The position numbers and the translations under genes are program-made. DNA of 45,983 nt, from contig JAHBMJ010005729.1 of NCBI GenBank assembly GCA_018398765.1, positions 21,688-67,670 of the forward strand, in the 5' to 3' direction. The notes under the pieces were generated by a model. The model saw only the letters and a list, made by a program, of their open reading frames with translations, searched no databases and was not told the origin of the DNA. This document shows, in pieces, positions 8,415-21,444 of this stretch (position 1 is its first letter; each line of letters begins with the position of its first letter). This DNA comes from Chromera velia (Eukaryota > Sar > Chromeraceae).

Positions 8415-9573
8415 TGAGCGGTTGCGTTGTTCGTGTTTTTTCTTTTTCTTCTCCGTCCTTTGATTCCTTTGCGTGTGTGTTTTCTGTATGGTGAACTGCT
8501 GCGTTCTTCGTGCTCTTTCTTTTTCTTCTCCATCCTTTGATTCCTTTGCGTGTGCGTTTTCTGTATGGTTGACTGCTGCGTTCTTCGTGTTTTTTCTTTT
8601 CTTCTCCATCCTTTGATTCCTTTGCGTGTGTGTTTTCTGTATGGTGAACTGCTGCGTTCTTCGTGCTCTTTCTTTTTCTTCTCCATCCTTTGATTCCTTT
8701 GCGTGTGTGTTTTCTGCATGGTGAACTGCTGCGTTCTTCGTGCTCTTTCTTGTTTTCTCCATCCTTTGATTCCTTTGCGTGTGTGTTTTCTGTATGGTGA
8801 ACTGCTGCGTTCTTCGTGTTCTTTCTTTTCTTCTCCATGCTTTGATTCCTTTGCGTGTGTGTTCTCTGTATGGTGAACTGCTGCGTTCTTCGTGCTCTTT
8901 CTTTTTCTTCTCCATCCTTTGATTCCTTTGCGTGTGTGTTTTCTGTATGGTGAACTGCTGCGTTCTTCGTGTTCTTTCTTTTCTTCTCCATGCTTTGATT
9001 CCTTTGCGTGTGTGTTTTCTGTATGGTGAACTGCTGCGTTCTTCGTGTTCTTTCTTTTTCTTCTCCATCCTTTGATTCCTTTGCGTGTGTGTTTTCTGTA
9101 TGGTGAACTGCTGCGTTCTTCGTGCTCTTTCTTTTTCTTCTCCATCCTTTGATTCCTTTGCGTGTGTGTTTTCTGTATGGTGAACTGCTGCGTTCTTCGT
9201 GTTCTTTCTTTTTCTTCTCCATCCTTTGATTCCTTTGCGTGTGTGTTTTCTGTATGGTGAACTGCTGCGTTCTTCGTGTTCTTTCTTTTTCTTCTCCATC
9301 CTTTGATTCCTTTGCGTGTGTGTTTTCTGTATGGTGAACTGCTGCGTTCTTCGTGCTCTTTCTTTTTCTTCTCCATCCTTTGATTCCTTTGCGTGTGTGT
9401 TTTCTGTATGGTGAACTGCTGCGTTCTTCGAGCTCTTTCTTTTTTTCTCCATCCTTTGATTCCTTTGCGTGTGTGTTTTCTGTATGGTGAACTGCTGCGT
9501 TCTTCGTGTTCTTTCTTTTTCTTCTCCATCCTTTGATTCCTTTGCGTGTGTGTTTTCTGTATGGCTAACTGTG
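8415..9573. repeat. 77-bp tandem repeat, 15 copies
   Basis: The anchor TGATTCCTTTGCG occurs at 8461, 8538, 8614, 8691, 8767, 8843, 8920, 8996, 9073, 9150, 9227, 9304, 9381, 9457 and 9534, giving spacings of 76 or 77 bp. Copies are nearly identical. On the minus strand the unit has no stop codon in any frame, so long reading frames exist in all three; this alone does not show that it is coding. Confidence 0.95.
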
Positions 9574-11050
9574 TGTTCTCTGTATGTTTAATTGAAGCAG
9601 AAAATGGTGACTTCTTTTTTGTTCGGCGAAAGGCCTCCACGAGGGGTGTCGGAGTCTTTGGAGGAGACGGGGAATTCTTTTCGGCACGTAGCAGCGAGCC
9701 TACTAGTGACACAAGAGGGGGCGGGGGGCTTCTCGAACCTCCGCTTGAATTGCAATCTCGCTCGTCTTCTTTGGATTGGACAAAAATTGCATCATCGGCC
9801 CACTGTGAAGGAGGTGAGCACAACTATGAAGAGCAAATCGAACAAGAATGGCGTATCGGAAGTTAAAAGCAGTTATGTTTAAATGTATATTTATGGGCTT
9901 TAACGACTTTTGTTCAATTCAATCAGGGTACAAGCTTATAACATAATGATAACAAACTAGATAACAAAGTTGAGTTGGTTTAATTACTAGTATATTGAGT
10001 TGGTTTAATTACTAGTATATCTACATAGTTTTTGCAACTTTCTGGTATAGGTTTTTATATTCTTGGGCTTTACACTAGGTTTGACACTAGGTTTTGCACT
10101 ATACCAATATTTATTGAAAGTCAAGAACCTGGTCAAAAGCGATCATCATCATCATACGCCATCGCTATCAGCCTATTTCTAGGCTTCTAGCGTTTAGCGG
10201 CAATGCACGAGGCAGTTTTGTTTGATCCTACAACAGCGTTAAATGATGATTGAGGGTTTTTTCATACATGCCGCGTCCCCATTTATGAGGGGCGGATCTA
10301 ACCTAGTTTATCGATTTGTTCTGTCCTAAGACTACCAGCGATGAAAATAGGCGGGACTTCGATCACCCTGATACAGCTGATCAATCGCGGCTTCATAACA
10401 GGTTGAACAATCAAAACAGAGAGAAAAGAGACAGAGGGGATGCAGGGTAGAACCTTTAAGACACTTCAGTTCTTTTATTGAAAAAAGGCTACCCTTTTAA
10501 TCAGAAAGACCTTAATTGTGCAGAGGTACTACAGCATCCCGCACGTCTTCTATCCCTTCAAAGAACTCCTGCTTAAATTAAATCAAATTCACTAAAGCAC
10601 TCTGGATACTCTCTTTTAAACTCAAAACTAATCTAACTTTTCGACTGTCAAATGCTAGGTTAAATACATAGTTTTTATTATATTATTAATCGATGAGGAG
10701 TGATCGATTTTGGTAAAAGCACTGATCTCATTTAATCTCATTCAAAAAAAAAAATAGAAAAGAAGTTTTAAAATTTTTTTTTTATCATAAGATGATTAAA
10801 AGGTTTGTATTCATTGCAACGAATAATGCTAGAGGTACTGCTTCCCACCTCAGGGGTTGCTAATCGATCAACCGTCTAAAAGATCCACACACTCACACCG
10901 TTGACTGCAGAGGCTATCTGCTGATTCAATGTACCTATAGAATAGAATTGAGGCGGTTAAAGCCTAGGTCAAAGCTAAAGAGCCACTACAGTAACTTAGG
11001 CTGTGGCCAATATACCAGTATATTACTGGATACTAGACTGGATTCAAGTT
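9574..11050. other. AT-rich unique segment, no gene recognised
   Basis: From about 9870 the base composition drops to clearly AT-rich with long A/T runs (for example 10740-10790). A short duplicated unit containing GAGTTGGTTTAATTACTAG lies at about 9971-10020. Weak open frames on the plus strand (9546-9882) match nothing I recognise. Probably old transposon or spacer DNA. Confidence 0.5.
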
Positions 11051-11925
11051 CACACTTGTTTCTTTCAAATGAGGCCAACCGGTATGCTTGCAAACCACTG
11101 CAATTCTAGCTGTCTCTTCTACCTTCAAAGTGCGTACCCACGTGCAGGTCAACCGGTGTACGGCAGTCGAGAGGCATGCCACCTGTGCAACCAAAGACGG
11201 CAGGCAGAGCTTCATAGCGATTTACAAGCAAAGACACCCCCTGCAGAGTAGAAAGCACACTTGTCTCTTTCAAATGATGCCAACCAGTATGCTTGCAAAC
11301 CACTGTAATTCTAGCTGTCTCTTCTACCTTCAAAGTGCGTACCCAAGTGCAGGTCAACCGGTGTACGGCAGTCGAGAGGCACGCCACTTGTGCAACTAAA
11401 GACGGCAGGTAGAGCTTCATAGCGATTTGCAAGCAAAGACACCCCCTGCAGAGTGGAAAGCACACTTGTCTCTTTCAAATGAGGCCAACCAGTATGCTTG
11501 CAAACCACTGCAATTCTAGCTGTCTCTTCCACCTTCAAAGTGCGTACCCAAGTGCAGGTCTGACTCAACCGGTGTACGGCAGTCGAGAGGCACGCCACCT
11601 GTGCAACCAAAGACGGCAGGCAGAGCTTCATAGCGATTTGCAAGCAAAAACACCCCCTGCAGAGTGGAAAACACACTTGTCTCTCTCAAATGAGGCCAAC
11701 CAGTATGCTTGCAAACCACTGCAATTCTAGCTGTCTCTTCTACCTTCAAAGTGCGTACCCAAGTCCAGGTCTGACTCAACTGGTGTACGGCAGTCGAGAG
11801 GCACGCCACCTGTGCAACCAAAGACGGCAGGAAGAGCTTCATAGCGATTTGCAAGCAAAGACACCCCCTGCAGAGTGGAAAGCACACTTGTCTCTTTCAA
11901 ACGAGGCCAACCAGTATGCTTGCAC
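11051..11925. repeat. 205-211-bp satellite, about four copies
   Basis: Units begin CACACTTGT at 11051, 11256, 11461, 11672 and 11883 (the last truncated). The third and fourth are 6 bp longer by a TGACTC insertion. The array ends where GCTTGCA runs into CAGTCTCTGCTTG of the next satellite. Confidence 0.95.
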
Positions 11926-14900
11926 AGTCTCTGCTTGGAATTATACCACACAATCTGTCTTGATCAGACGCCAGTCTGCATCTTCTGCCATACCACTACA
12001 TACCACCAAGTTGTATCTTGACAGTAGCTGGAATGTGGTCGAGTCCCACTGCCTGGTGCATGACTTCAGTGGCTTTGCTTGTCCGAATGAGTCAAAGCGC
12101 CGAGCCTGCATCCACACACAAGACGCAACACAGTCTCTGCTTACTCTTCTGATGCTTAGAATACCGCACAATCTGTCTCGATCAGACGCTAGTATTCTGC
12201 ATCTTCTGTCATACCACTACATACCACCCAGTTGCATCTATCGTAGCTATACTGTGGTCGAGTCCCACTGCCGGGTGCATGACTTCAGCGCACTTCAGCG
12301 GCTTTGCTTGTCCGAATGAGTCGAAGCGCCGAGCCTGCATCCACACACAAGACGTACCACAGTCTCTGCTGTTCTTCTAATGCTCAGAATGCCACACAAT
12401 CTGTCTCGATCAGACGCTATTCTGCATCATATGTCATAGGACAGAGTTGCATCTAGACAGTAGCTGGATTATGGTCGAGTGCCACTGCTGGGTGCATGAT
12501 TTCAGCGGCTTTGCTTGTCCGAATGAGTCGAAGCGCCGAGCCTGTATCCACACACAAGACGCAATACAGTCTCTGCTTGCTCTTCTGATGCTCAGAATAC
12601 CACACAATCTGTCTCGATCAGACGCCAGTCTGCATCTTCTACCATACCACTACATAAAACTACCCAGTTGCATCTAGACAGTAGCTGGATTGTGGTCGAG
12701 TGCCACTGCCGGGTGCATGACGTCAGCGGCTTTGCTTGTCCAAATGAGTCGAAGCGCCGAGCCTACATCCGCAAACAAGACGCAACACAGTCTTCGTTTG
12801 CTCGTCTGATGCTTAGAATACCACACAATCTGTCTCGATCAGACGCCAGTCTGCATCTTCTGCCATACCACTACATGATACCACCCAGTTGCATCTAGAC
12901 AGTAGCTGGATTGTGGTCGACTCCCACTGCCAGGTGCATGACGTCAGCGGCTTAAAGTTTGCTTGTCCGAATGAGTTGAAGCGCCAAGCCTGCATCCGCA
13001 AACAAGATGCAACACAGTCTTTGTTTGCTCGTCTGATGCTCAGAATACTACACAATCTATCTCGATCAGACGCCAGTCTGCATCTTCTGCCATACCACTA
13101 CATGATACCACCCAGTTGCATCTAGACAGTAGCTGGATTGTGGTCGAGTCCCACTGCCGGGTGCATGACGTCAGCGGCTTTGCTTGTCCGAATGAGTCGA
13201 AGCACCGAGCCTGCATCCGCAAACAAGACGCAACACAGTCTTTGTTTGCTCTTCTGATGCTCAGAATACCACACAATCTGTCTTGAGCAGACGCTAGTAT
13301 TCTGCATCATATGTCATAGTACACAGTTGCAATTACAGTACCTATACTGTGGTCGAGTGCCACTGCCGGGTGCATAACTTCAGAGGACTTCAGCGGCTTT
13401 GCTTGTCCGAATGAGTTGAAGCGCCGAGCCTGCATCCACACACAAGACGCAAAAAAGTCTTTGTGTGCTCGTCTAATGCTCAGAATACCATACAATCTGT
13501 CTCGATCAGATGCCAGTCTGCATCTTCTGCCATACCACTACATACCACCCAGTTGCAATTACAGTACCTATACTATGGTCGAGTGCTACTGCCGGGTGCA
13601 TGACTTCAGCGGCTTTGCTTGTCCGAATGAGTCGAAGCGCCGAGCCTGCATCCACACACAAAACGCAACACAGTCTCTGCTTGCTCTTCTGATGCTCGGA
13701 ATACCATACAATCTGTCTCGATCAGACGCCAGTCTGCATCTTCTGCCATACCACTGCATACCACCCAGTTGCATCTTGATAGTAGCTGGACTGTGGTCGA
13801 GTCCCACTGCCGGGTGCATGACGTCAGCGGCTTTGCTTGTCCGAATGAGTCGAAACGCCAAGCCTGCATCCACACACAAGATGCAACACAGTCTCTGCTT
13901 GCTCTTCTGATGCTTAGAATACCGCACAATCTGTCTCGATTAGACGCTAGTATTCTGCATCTTCTGCCATACCACTACATACCACCCAGTGGCATCTATC
14001 ATAGCTATATTGTGGTCGAGTCCCACTGCCGGGTGCATGACTTCAGCACACTTCAGCGGCTTTGCTTGCCGAATGAGTCGAAGCGCCGAGCCTGCATCCA
14101 CACACAAGACGCAATACAGTCTCTGCTTGTTCTTCTGATGCTTAGAATACTAGACAATCTGTCTCGATCAGATGCTATTCTGCATCATATGTCATAGTAC
14201 ACAGTTGCAATTACAGTACCTATACTGCGGTCGAGTGCCACTGCCGGGTGCATGACTTCAGTGGACTTCAGCGGCTTTGCTTGTCCAAATGAGTCGAAGC
14301 GCCGAGCCTATATCCACACACAAGACGCAATACAGTCTCTGCTTGCTCTTTTGATGCTCAGAATACCACACAATCTATCTCAATCAGACGCTATTCTGCA
14401 TCTTCTGCCATACCACTACATGATACCACCCAGTTGCATCTAGACAGTAGCTGGATTGTGGTCGAGTCCCACTGCCGGTTGCATGACGTCAGCGGCTTTG
14501 CTTGTCCAAATGAGTCGAAGCACCGAGCCTGCATCCCCAAACAAGATGCAACACACTCTTTGTTTGCTCTTCTGATGCTCAGAATACCACACAATCTGTC
14601 TTGAGCAGACGCTAGTATTCTGCATCATATGTCATAGTACACAGTTGCAATTACAGTACCTATACTGTGGTCGAGTCCCACTGCCGGGTGCATAACTTCA
14701 GCGGACTTCAGCGGCTTTGCTTGTCCGAATGAGTCGAAGCGCCGAGCCTGCATCCACACACAAGACGCAAAACAGTCTCTGCTTGCTCTTCTGATGCTCA
14801 GAATACCACACAATCTGTCTCAATTAGACGCTAGTATTCTGCATCTTCTGCCATACCACTATATACCACCCAGTTGCAATTACAGTACCTATACTACGGT

Positions 14901-17900
14901 CGAGTGCCACTGCCGGGTGCATGACTTCAGCGGCTTTGCTTGTCCGAATGAGTCGAAGTACCGAGCCTACATCCACACACAAGAGGCAATAGAGTCTCTG
15001 CTTGCTCTTCTGATGCTCAGAATACCATACAATCTGTCTTGAGCAGACGCTAGTATTCTACATCATATGTCATAGTACACAGTTGCAATTACAGTACCTA
15101 TACTGTGGTCGAGTCCCACTGCCGGGTGCATAACTTCAGCGGACTTCAGCGGCTTTGCTTGTCCGAATGAGTCGAAGCGCCGAGCCTGCATCCACACACA
15201 AGACGCAAAACAGTCTCTGCTTGCTCTTCTGATGCTCAGAATACCACACAATCTGTCTCGATTAGACGCCAGTCTACATCTTCTGCTATACCACTGCATA
15301 CCACCCAGTTGCATCTTGACAGTAGCTGGAATGTGGTCGAGTCCCACTGCCGGGTGCATGACTTCAGCGGCTTTGCTTGTCCGAATGAGTCGAAGCGCCA
15401 AGCCTGCATCCACACACAAGACGCAACACAGTCTCTGCTTGTTCTTCTGATGCTCAGAATACCGCACAATCTGTCTCGATTAGACGCTAGTATTCTGCAT
15501 CTTCTGCCATACCACTACATACCACCCAGTTGCATCTATCGTAGCTATACTGTGGTCGAGTCCCACTGCCGGGTGCATGACTTCAGTGCACTTCAGCGGC
15601 TTTGCTTGTCCGAATGAGTCGAAGCGCCAAGCCTGTATCCACACACAAGACGCAACACAGTCTCTGCTTGTTCTTCTGATGCTCAGAATACCGCACAATC
15701 TGTCTCGATTAGACGCTAGTATTCTGTATCTTCTGCCATACCACTACATACCACCCAGTGGCATCTATCGTAGCTATACTGTGGTCGAGTCCTACTGCCG
15801 GGTGCATGACTTCAGCGCACTTCAGCGGCTTTGCTTGTCCGAATGAGTCGAAGCACCGAGCCTGCATCCATGCACAAGATGCAACACAGTCTCTGCTTGT
15901 TCTTCTGATGCTCAGAATACTGCATAATCTGTCTCGATCAGACGCTATTCTGCATCATATGTCATAATATACAGTTGCAATTACAGTACCTATACTGCGG
16001 TCGAGTCCTACTGCCGGGTGCATGACTTCAGCGGCTTTGCTTGTCCGAATGAGTCGAAGCGCCGAGCCTGCATCCACACACAAGACGCAACACAGTCTCT
16101 GCTTGCTCTTCTGATGCTCAGAATACCACACAATCTGTCTCGATTAGACGCTATTCTGCATCTTCTGCCATACCACCACATGATACCACCCAGTTGTATC
16201 TAGACAGTAGCTGGATTGTGATCGAGTGCTACTGCCGGGTACATGACGTCAGCGGCTTTGCTTGTCCGAATGAGTCGAAGCGCCGAGCCTGCATCCGCAA
16301 ACAAGACGCAACACAGTCTTTGCTTGCTCATCTAATGCTCAGAATACCACACAATCTGTCTCGATCAGACGCCAGTCTGCATTTTCTGCCATACCACTAC
16401 ATAATACCACCCAGTTGGATCTAGACAGTAGCTGAATTGTGGTCGAGTGCCACTGCCGGGTGCATGTTCGCGTCTTTGCTTGTCCGAATGAGTCGAAGCA
16501 CCGAGCCTGCATCCCCAAACAAGATGCAACACCTAGACGCAACACAGTCTTTGCTTGCTCGTCTGATGCTCAGAATACCACACAATCTGTCTCGATCAGA
16601 CGCCAGTCTGCATCTTCTGCCATACCACTACATGATACCACCCAGTTGCATCTAGACAGTAGCTGGATTGTGGTCGAGTCCCACTGCCGGGTGCATAACG
16701 TCAGCGGCTTAAAGTTTGCTTGTCCGAATGAGTCGAAGCGCCGAGCCTGCATCCGTAAAAAAGACGCAACACAGTCTTTGTTTGCTCTTCTGATGCTCAG
16801 AATACTGCACAATCTGTCTTGAGCAGACGCTAGTACACTGCATCATCTGTCATACTAACCAGTTGCAGCTATGGTCGAGTCCCAGTGCCCGGTGCATGAC
16901 TTCAGCGGCTTTGCTTGTCCGAATGAGTCGAAGCGCCGAGCCTGCATCCGCAAACAAGACACAACACAGTCTTCGTTTGCTCGTTTGATGCTCAGAATAC
17001 CGCACAATCTGTCTCGATCAGACGCCAGTCTGCATCTTCTGCCATACCACTACATGATACCACCCAAATGGATCTAGACAGTAGCTGGATTGTGGTCGAG
17101 TGCCACTGCCGGGTGCATGTTCGCGTCTTTGCTTGTCCGAACGAGTCGAAGCACCGAGCCTGCATCCCCAAACAAGATGCAACACCTAGATGCAACACAG
17201 TCTTTGCTTGCTCGTCTGATGCTCAGAATACCACACAATCTGTCTCGATCAGACGCCAGTCTGCATCTTCTGCCATACCACTACATGATACCACCCAGTT
17301 GCATCTAGACAGTAGCTGGACAGTGGTCGAGTCCCACTGCCGGGTGCATGACGTCAGCGGCTTAAAGTTTGCTTGTCCGAATGAGTCGAAGCGCCGAGCC
17401 TGCATCCACACACAAGACGCAACACAGTCTTTGCTTGCTCGTCTGATGCTCAGTATACTAGACAATCTGTCTCGATCAGACGCTAGTCTGCATCTTCTGT
17501 CATACCACTACATACCACCCAATTGCAATTACAGTACCTATACTGTGGTCGAGTGCCACTGCCGGGTGCATGACTTCAGCGGCTTTGCTTGTCCGAATGA
17601 GTCAAAGCGCCGAGCCTGCATCCCACTGCATCCACACAGAAGACATAATACAGTCTCTGCTTGCTCTTTTTGGATACTCAGAATACCACACAATCTGTCT
17701 CAATCAGATGCCAATCTGCATCTTCTGCCATAGCACTGCATACCACCCAGTTGCATCTTGACAGTAGCTGGAATGTGGTCGAGTCCCACTGCCAGGTGCA
17801 TGATTTCAGCGGCTTTGCTTATCCAAATGAGTCGAAGCACCGAGCCTGCATCCACATACAAGATGCAACATAGTCTCTGCTTGTTCTTCTCATGCTCAGA

Positions 17901-20900
17901 ATACCGCACAATCTGTCTCGATCAGATGCTAGTATTCTGCATCTTCTGCTATACCACTACATACCACCCAGTTGCATCTATCATAGCTATACTGTGGTCG
18001 AGTGCCACTGCCGGGTGCATGACTTCAGCAGACTTCAGCGGCTTTGCTTGTCCGAATGAGTCGAAGCGCCGAGCGTGCATCCACACACAAGACGCAACAC
18101 AGTCTTTGTTTGCTCGTCTGATGCTCAGAATACTGTACAATCTGTCTTAAGCAGACGCTAGCACACTGCATCATCTATCATACTAACCAGTTGCAGCTAT
18201 GGTCGAGTCCTACTGCCGGGTGCATGACTTCAGCGGCTTTGCTTGTCCAAATGAGTCGAAGCGCCGAGCCTGCATCCGCAAACAAGACACAACACAGTCT
18301 TCGTTTGCTCGTCTGATACTCAGAATACCACACAATCTGTCTCGATCAGACGCCAGTCTGCATCTTCTGCCATAACACTACATGATACCACCCAGTTAGA
18401 TCTAGACAGTAGCTGGATTGTGGTCGAGTGCCACTGCCGGATGTATGTTCGCGTCTTTGCTTGTCCGAATGAGTCGAAGCACCGAGCCTGCATCCCTAAA
18501 CAAGATGCAATACCTAGACGCAACACAGTCTTTGCTTGCTCGTCTGATGCTCAGAATACCACACAATCTGTCTCGATCAGACGCCAGTCTGTATCTTCTG
18601 CCATACTACTACATGATACCACCCAGTTGCATCTAGACAGTAGCTGGACAGTGGTCGAGTCCCACTGCCGGGTGCATGACGTCAGCGGCTTAAAGTTTGC
18701 TTGTCCGAATGAGTCGAAGCGCCGAGCCTGCATTTGCAAACAAGACGCAACACAGTCTTTGTGTGCTCGTCTGATTCTCAGTATACTAAACAATCTGTCT
18801 CGATTAGACGCCAGTCTGCATCTTCTGTCATACCACTACATACCACCCAGTTGCAATTACAGTACCTATACTGTGGTCGAGTCCTACTGCCAGGTGCATG
18901 ACTTCAGCGGCTTTGCTTATCCGAATGAGTCGAAGCGCCGAGCCTGCATCTCGCTGCATCTACACAGAAGACGTAATACAGTCTCTGCTTGCTCTAGAAT
19001 ACCACACAATCTGTCTCGATCAGATGCCAATCTGCATCTTCTGCCATAGCACTGCATACCACCCAGTTGCATCTTGACAGTAGCTGGAATGTGGTCGAGT
19101 CCCACTGCCGGGTGCATGATTTCAGCGGCTTTGCTTGTCCGAATGAGTTGAAGCGCCGAGCCTGCATCCACACACAAGACGCAACATAGTTTCTGCTTGT
19201 TCTTCTGATGCTCAGAATACCGCACAATCTGTCTCGATCAGATACTAGTATTCTGCATCTTCTGCTATACCACTACATACCACCCAGTTGCATCTATCAT
19301 AGCTATACTGTGGTCGAGTGCCACTGCCGCGTGCATGACTTCAGCAGACTTCAGCGGCTTTGCTTGTCCGAATGAGTCGAAGCGCCGAGTCTGCATCCAC
19401 ACACAAGACGCAACACAGTAACACTGTCTCTGCTTATTCTTCTGATGCTTAGAATACCACACAATCTGTCTCGATCAGACGCCAGTCTGCATCTTCTGCC
19501 ATACCACTACATGATACCACCCAGTTGCATCTAGACAGTAGCTGGATTGTGGTCGAGTCCCACTGCCGGGTGCATGACGTCAGCGGCTTAAAGTTTGCTT
19601 GTCCGAATGAGTCGAAGCGCCGAGCCTGCATCCGTAAAAAAGACGCAACACAGTCTTTGTTTGCTCTTCTGATGCTCAGAATACCGCACAATCTGTCTCG
19701 ATCAGACGCCAGTCTGCATCTTCTGCCATACCACTACATAAAACCACCCAGTTGCATCTAGACAGTAGCTGGATTGTGGTCGAGTCCCACTGCCGGGTGC
19801 ATGACGTCAGCGGCTTTGCTTGTCCGAATGAGTCGAAGCGCCGAGCCTGCATCCGCAAACAAGACGCAACACAGTCTTTGCTTGCTCTTCTGATGCTCAG
19901 AATACCACACAATCTGTCTCGATCAGACGCCAGTCTGCATCTTCTGCCATACCACTACATACCACCCAGTTGCATCTAGACAGTAGCTGGATTGTGGTCG
20001 AGTCCCACTGCCGGGTGCATGACGTCAGCGGCTTTGCTTGTCCAAATGAGTCGAAGCACTGAGCCTGCATCCGCAAACAAGACGCAACACAGTCTTTGCT
20101 TGCTTTTCTGATGCTCAGAATACCGCACAATCTGTCTCGATCAGACGCTAGTATTCTGCATCTTCTGTCATACCACTACATACCACCCAGTGGCATCTTT
20201 CGTAGCTATACTGTGGTCGAGTGCCACTGCCGGGTGCATGACGTCAGCGGCTTTGCTTGTCCGAATGAGTCGAAGCGCCGAGTCTGCATCTTCTGCCATA
20301 CAAGACGCACCACAGTCTCTGCTTGCTCTTCTGATGCTCAGAATACCATACAATCTGTCTCGATCAGACGCTATTCTGCATCTTCTGCCATACCACTACA
20401 TGATACCACCCAGTTGCATCTAGACAGTAGCTGGATTGTGGTCGAGTGCCACTGCCGGGTGCATGACGTCAGCGGCTTTGCTTGTCCGAATGAGTCGAAG
20501 CGCCGAGCCTGCATCCGCAAACAAGACGCAACACAGTCTTTGTTTGCTCATCTGATGCTCAGAATACCACACAATCTGTCTCGATCAGACGCCAGTCTGC
20601 ATCTTCTGCCATACCACTACATGATACCACCCAGTTGCATCTAGACAGTAGCTGGATTGTGGTCGAGTGCCACTGCCGGGTGCATGACGTCAGCGGCTTT
20701 GCTTGTCCGAATGAGTCGAAGCGCCGAGCCTGCATCCGCAAACAAGATGCAACACAGTCTTTGTTTGCTCGTCTGATGCTCAGAATACTACACAATCTGT
20801 CTCGATCAGACGCCAGTCTGCATCTTCTGCCATACCACTACATGATACCACCCAGTTGCATCCAGCCAGTAGCTGGACTGTGGTCGAGTCCCACTGCCGG

Positions 20901-21444
20901 GTGCATAACGTCAGCGGCTTAAAGTTTGCTTGTCCGAATGAGTCGAAGCACCGAGCTTGCATCCGTAAACAAGACGCAACACAGTCTTTGCTTGCTCGTC
21001 TAATGCTCAGAATACCACACAATCTGTCTTGAGCAGACGCTAGTATTCTGTATCATCTGTCAAACCAACCAGTTGCAGCTATGGTCGAGTGCCACTGCCG
21101 GGTGTATGAATTCAGCGGCTTTGCTTGTCCGAATGAGTCAAAGCGCCAAGCCTGCATCCACACACAAGACGCAACACAGTGACACTGTCTCTGCTTGCTC
21201 TTCTGATGCTCAGAATACCACACAATCTGTCTCGATCAGACGCCAGTCTGCATCTTCTGCCATACCACTACATACTACCCAGTTGCATCTGTACAGTAGC
21301 TGGATTGTGGTCGAGTCCCACTGCCGGGTGCATGACTTCAGCGGCTTTGCTTGTCCAAATGAGTTGAAGCGCCGAGCCTGCATCTGCAAACAAGACGCAA
21401 CACAGTCTCTGCTTGTTCTTCTGATGCTCAGAATACCACACAAT
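11926..21444. repeat. About 221-bp satellite, 43 copies with higher-order structure
   Basis: The anchor GCTTGTCC (or a one-base variant) occurs 43 times from about 12077 to 21347, mostly 205-240 bp apart. Units contain TCTGTCTCGATCAGACG, CATACCACTACAT and GGTCGAGTCCCACTGCC. Indel variants (extra TTAAAGT, a GTTCGCG form, a doubled ACTTCAG, a CACCTAGACGC insertion) recur at regular multi-unit intervals. The short 60-80-codon frames on both strands are by-products. Confidence 0.96.

Noticed and set aside
11926-21444. tRNA-derived satellite
   Set aside because: GGTCGAGTCCC resembles a B box, but two positions differ and no A box or cloverleaf is visible.
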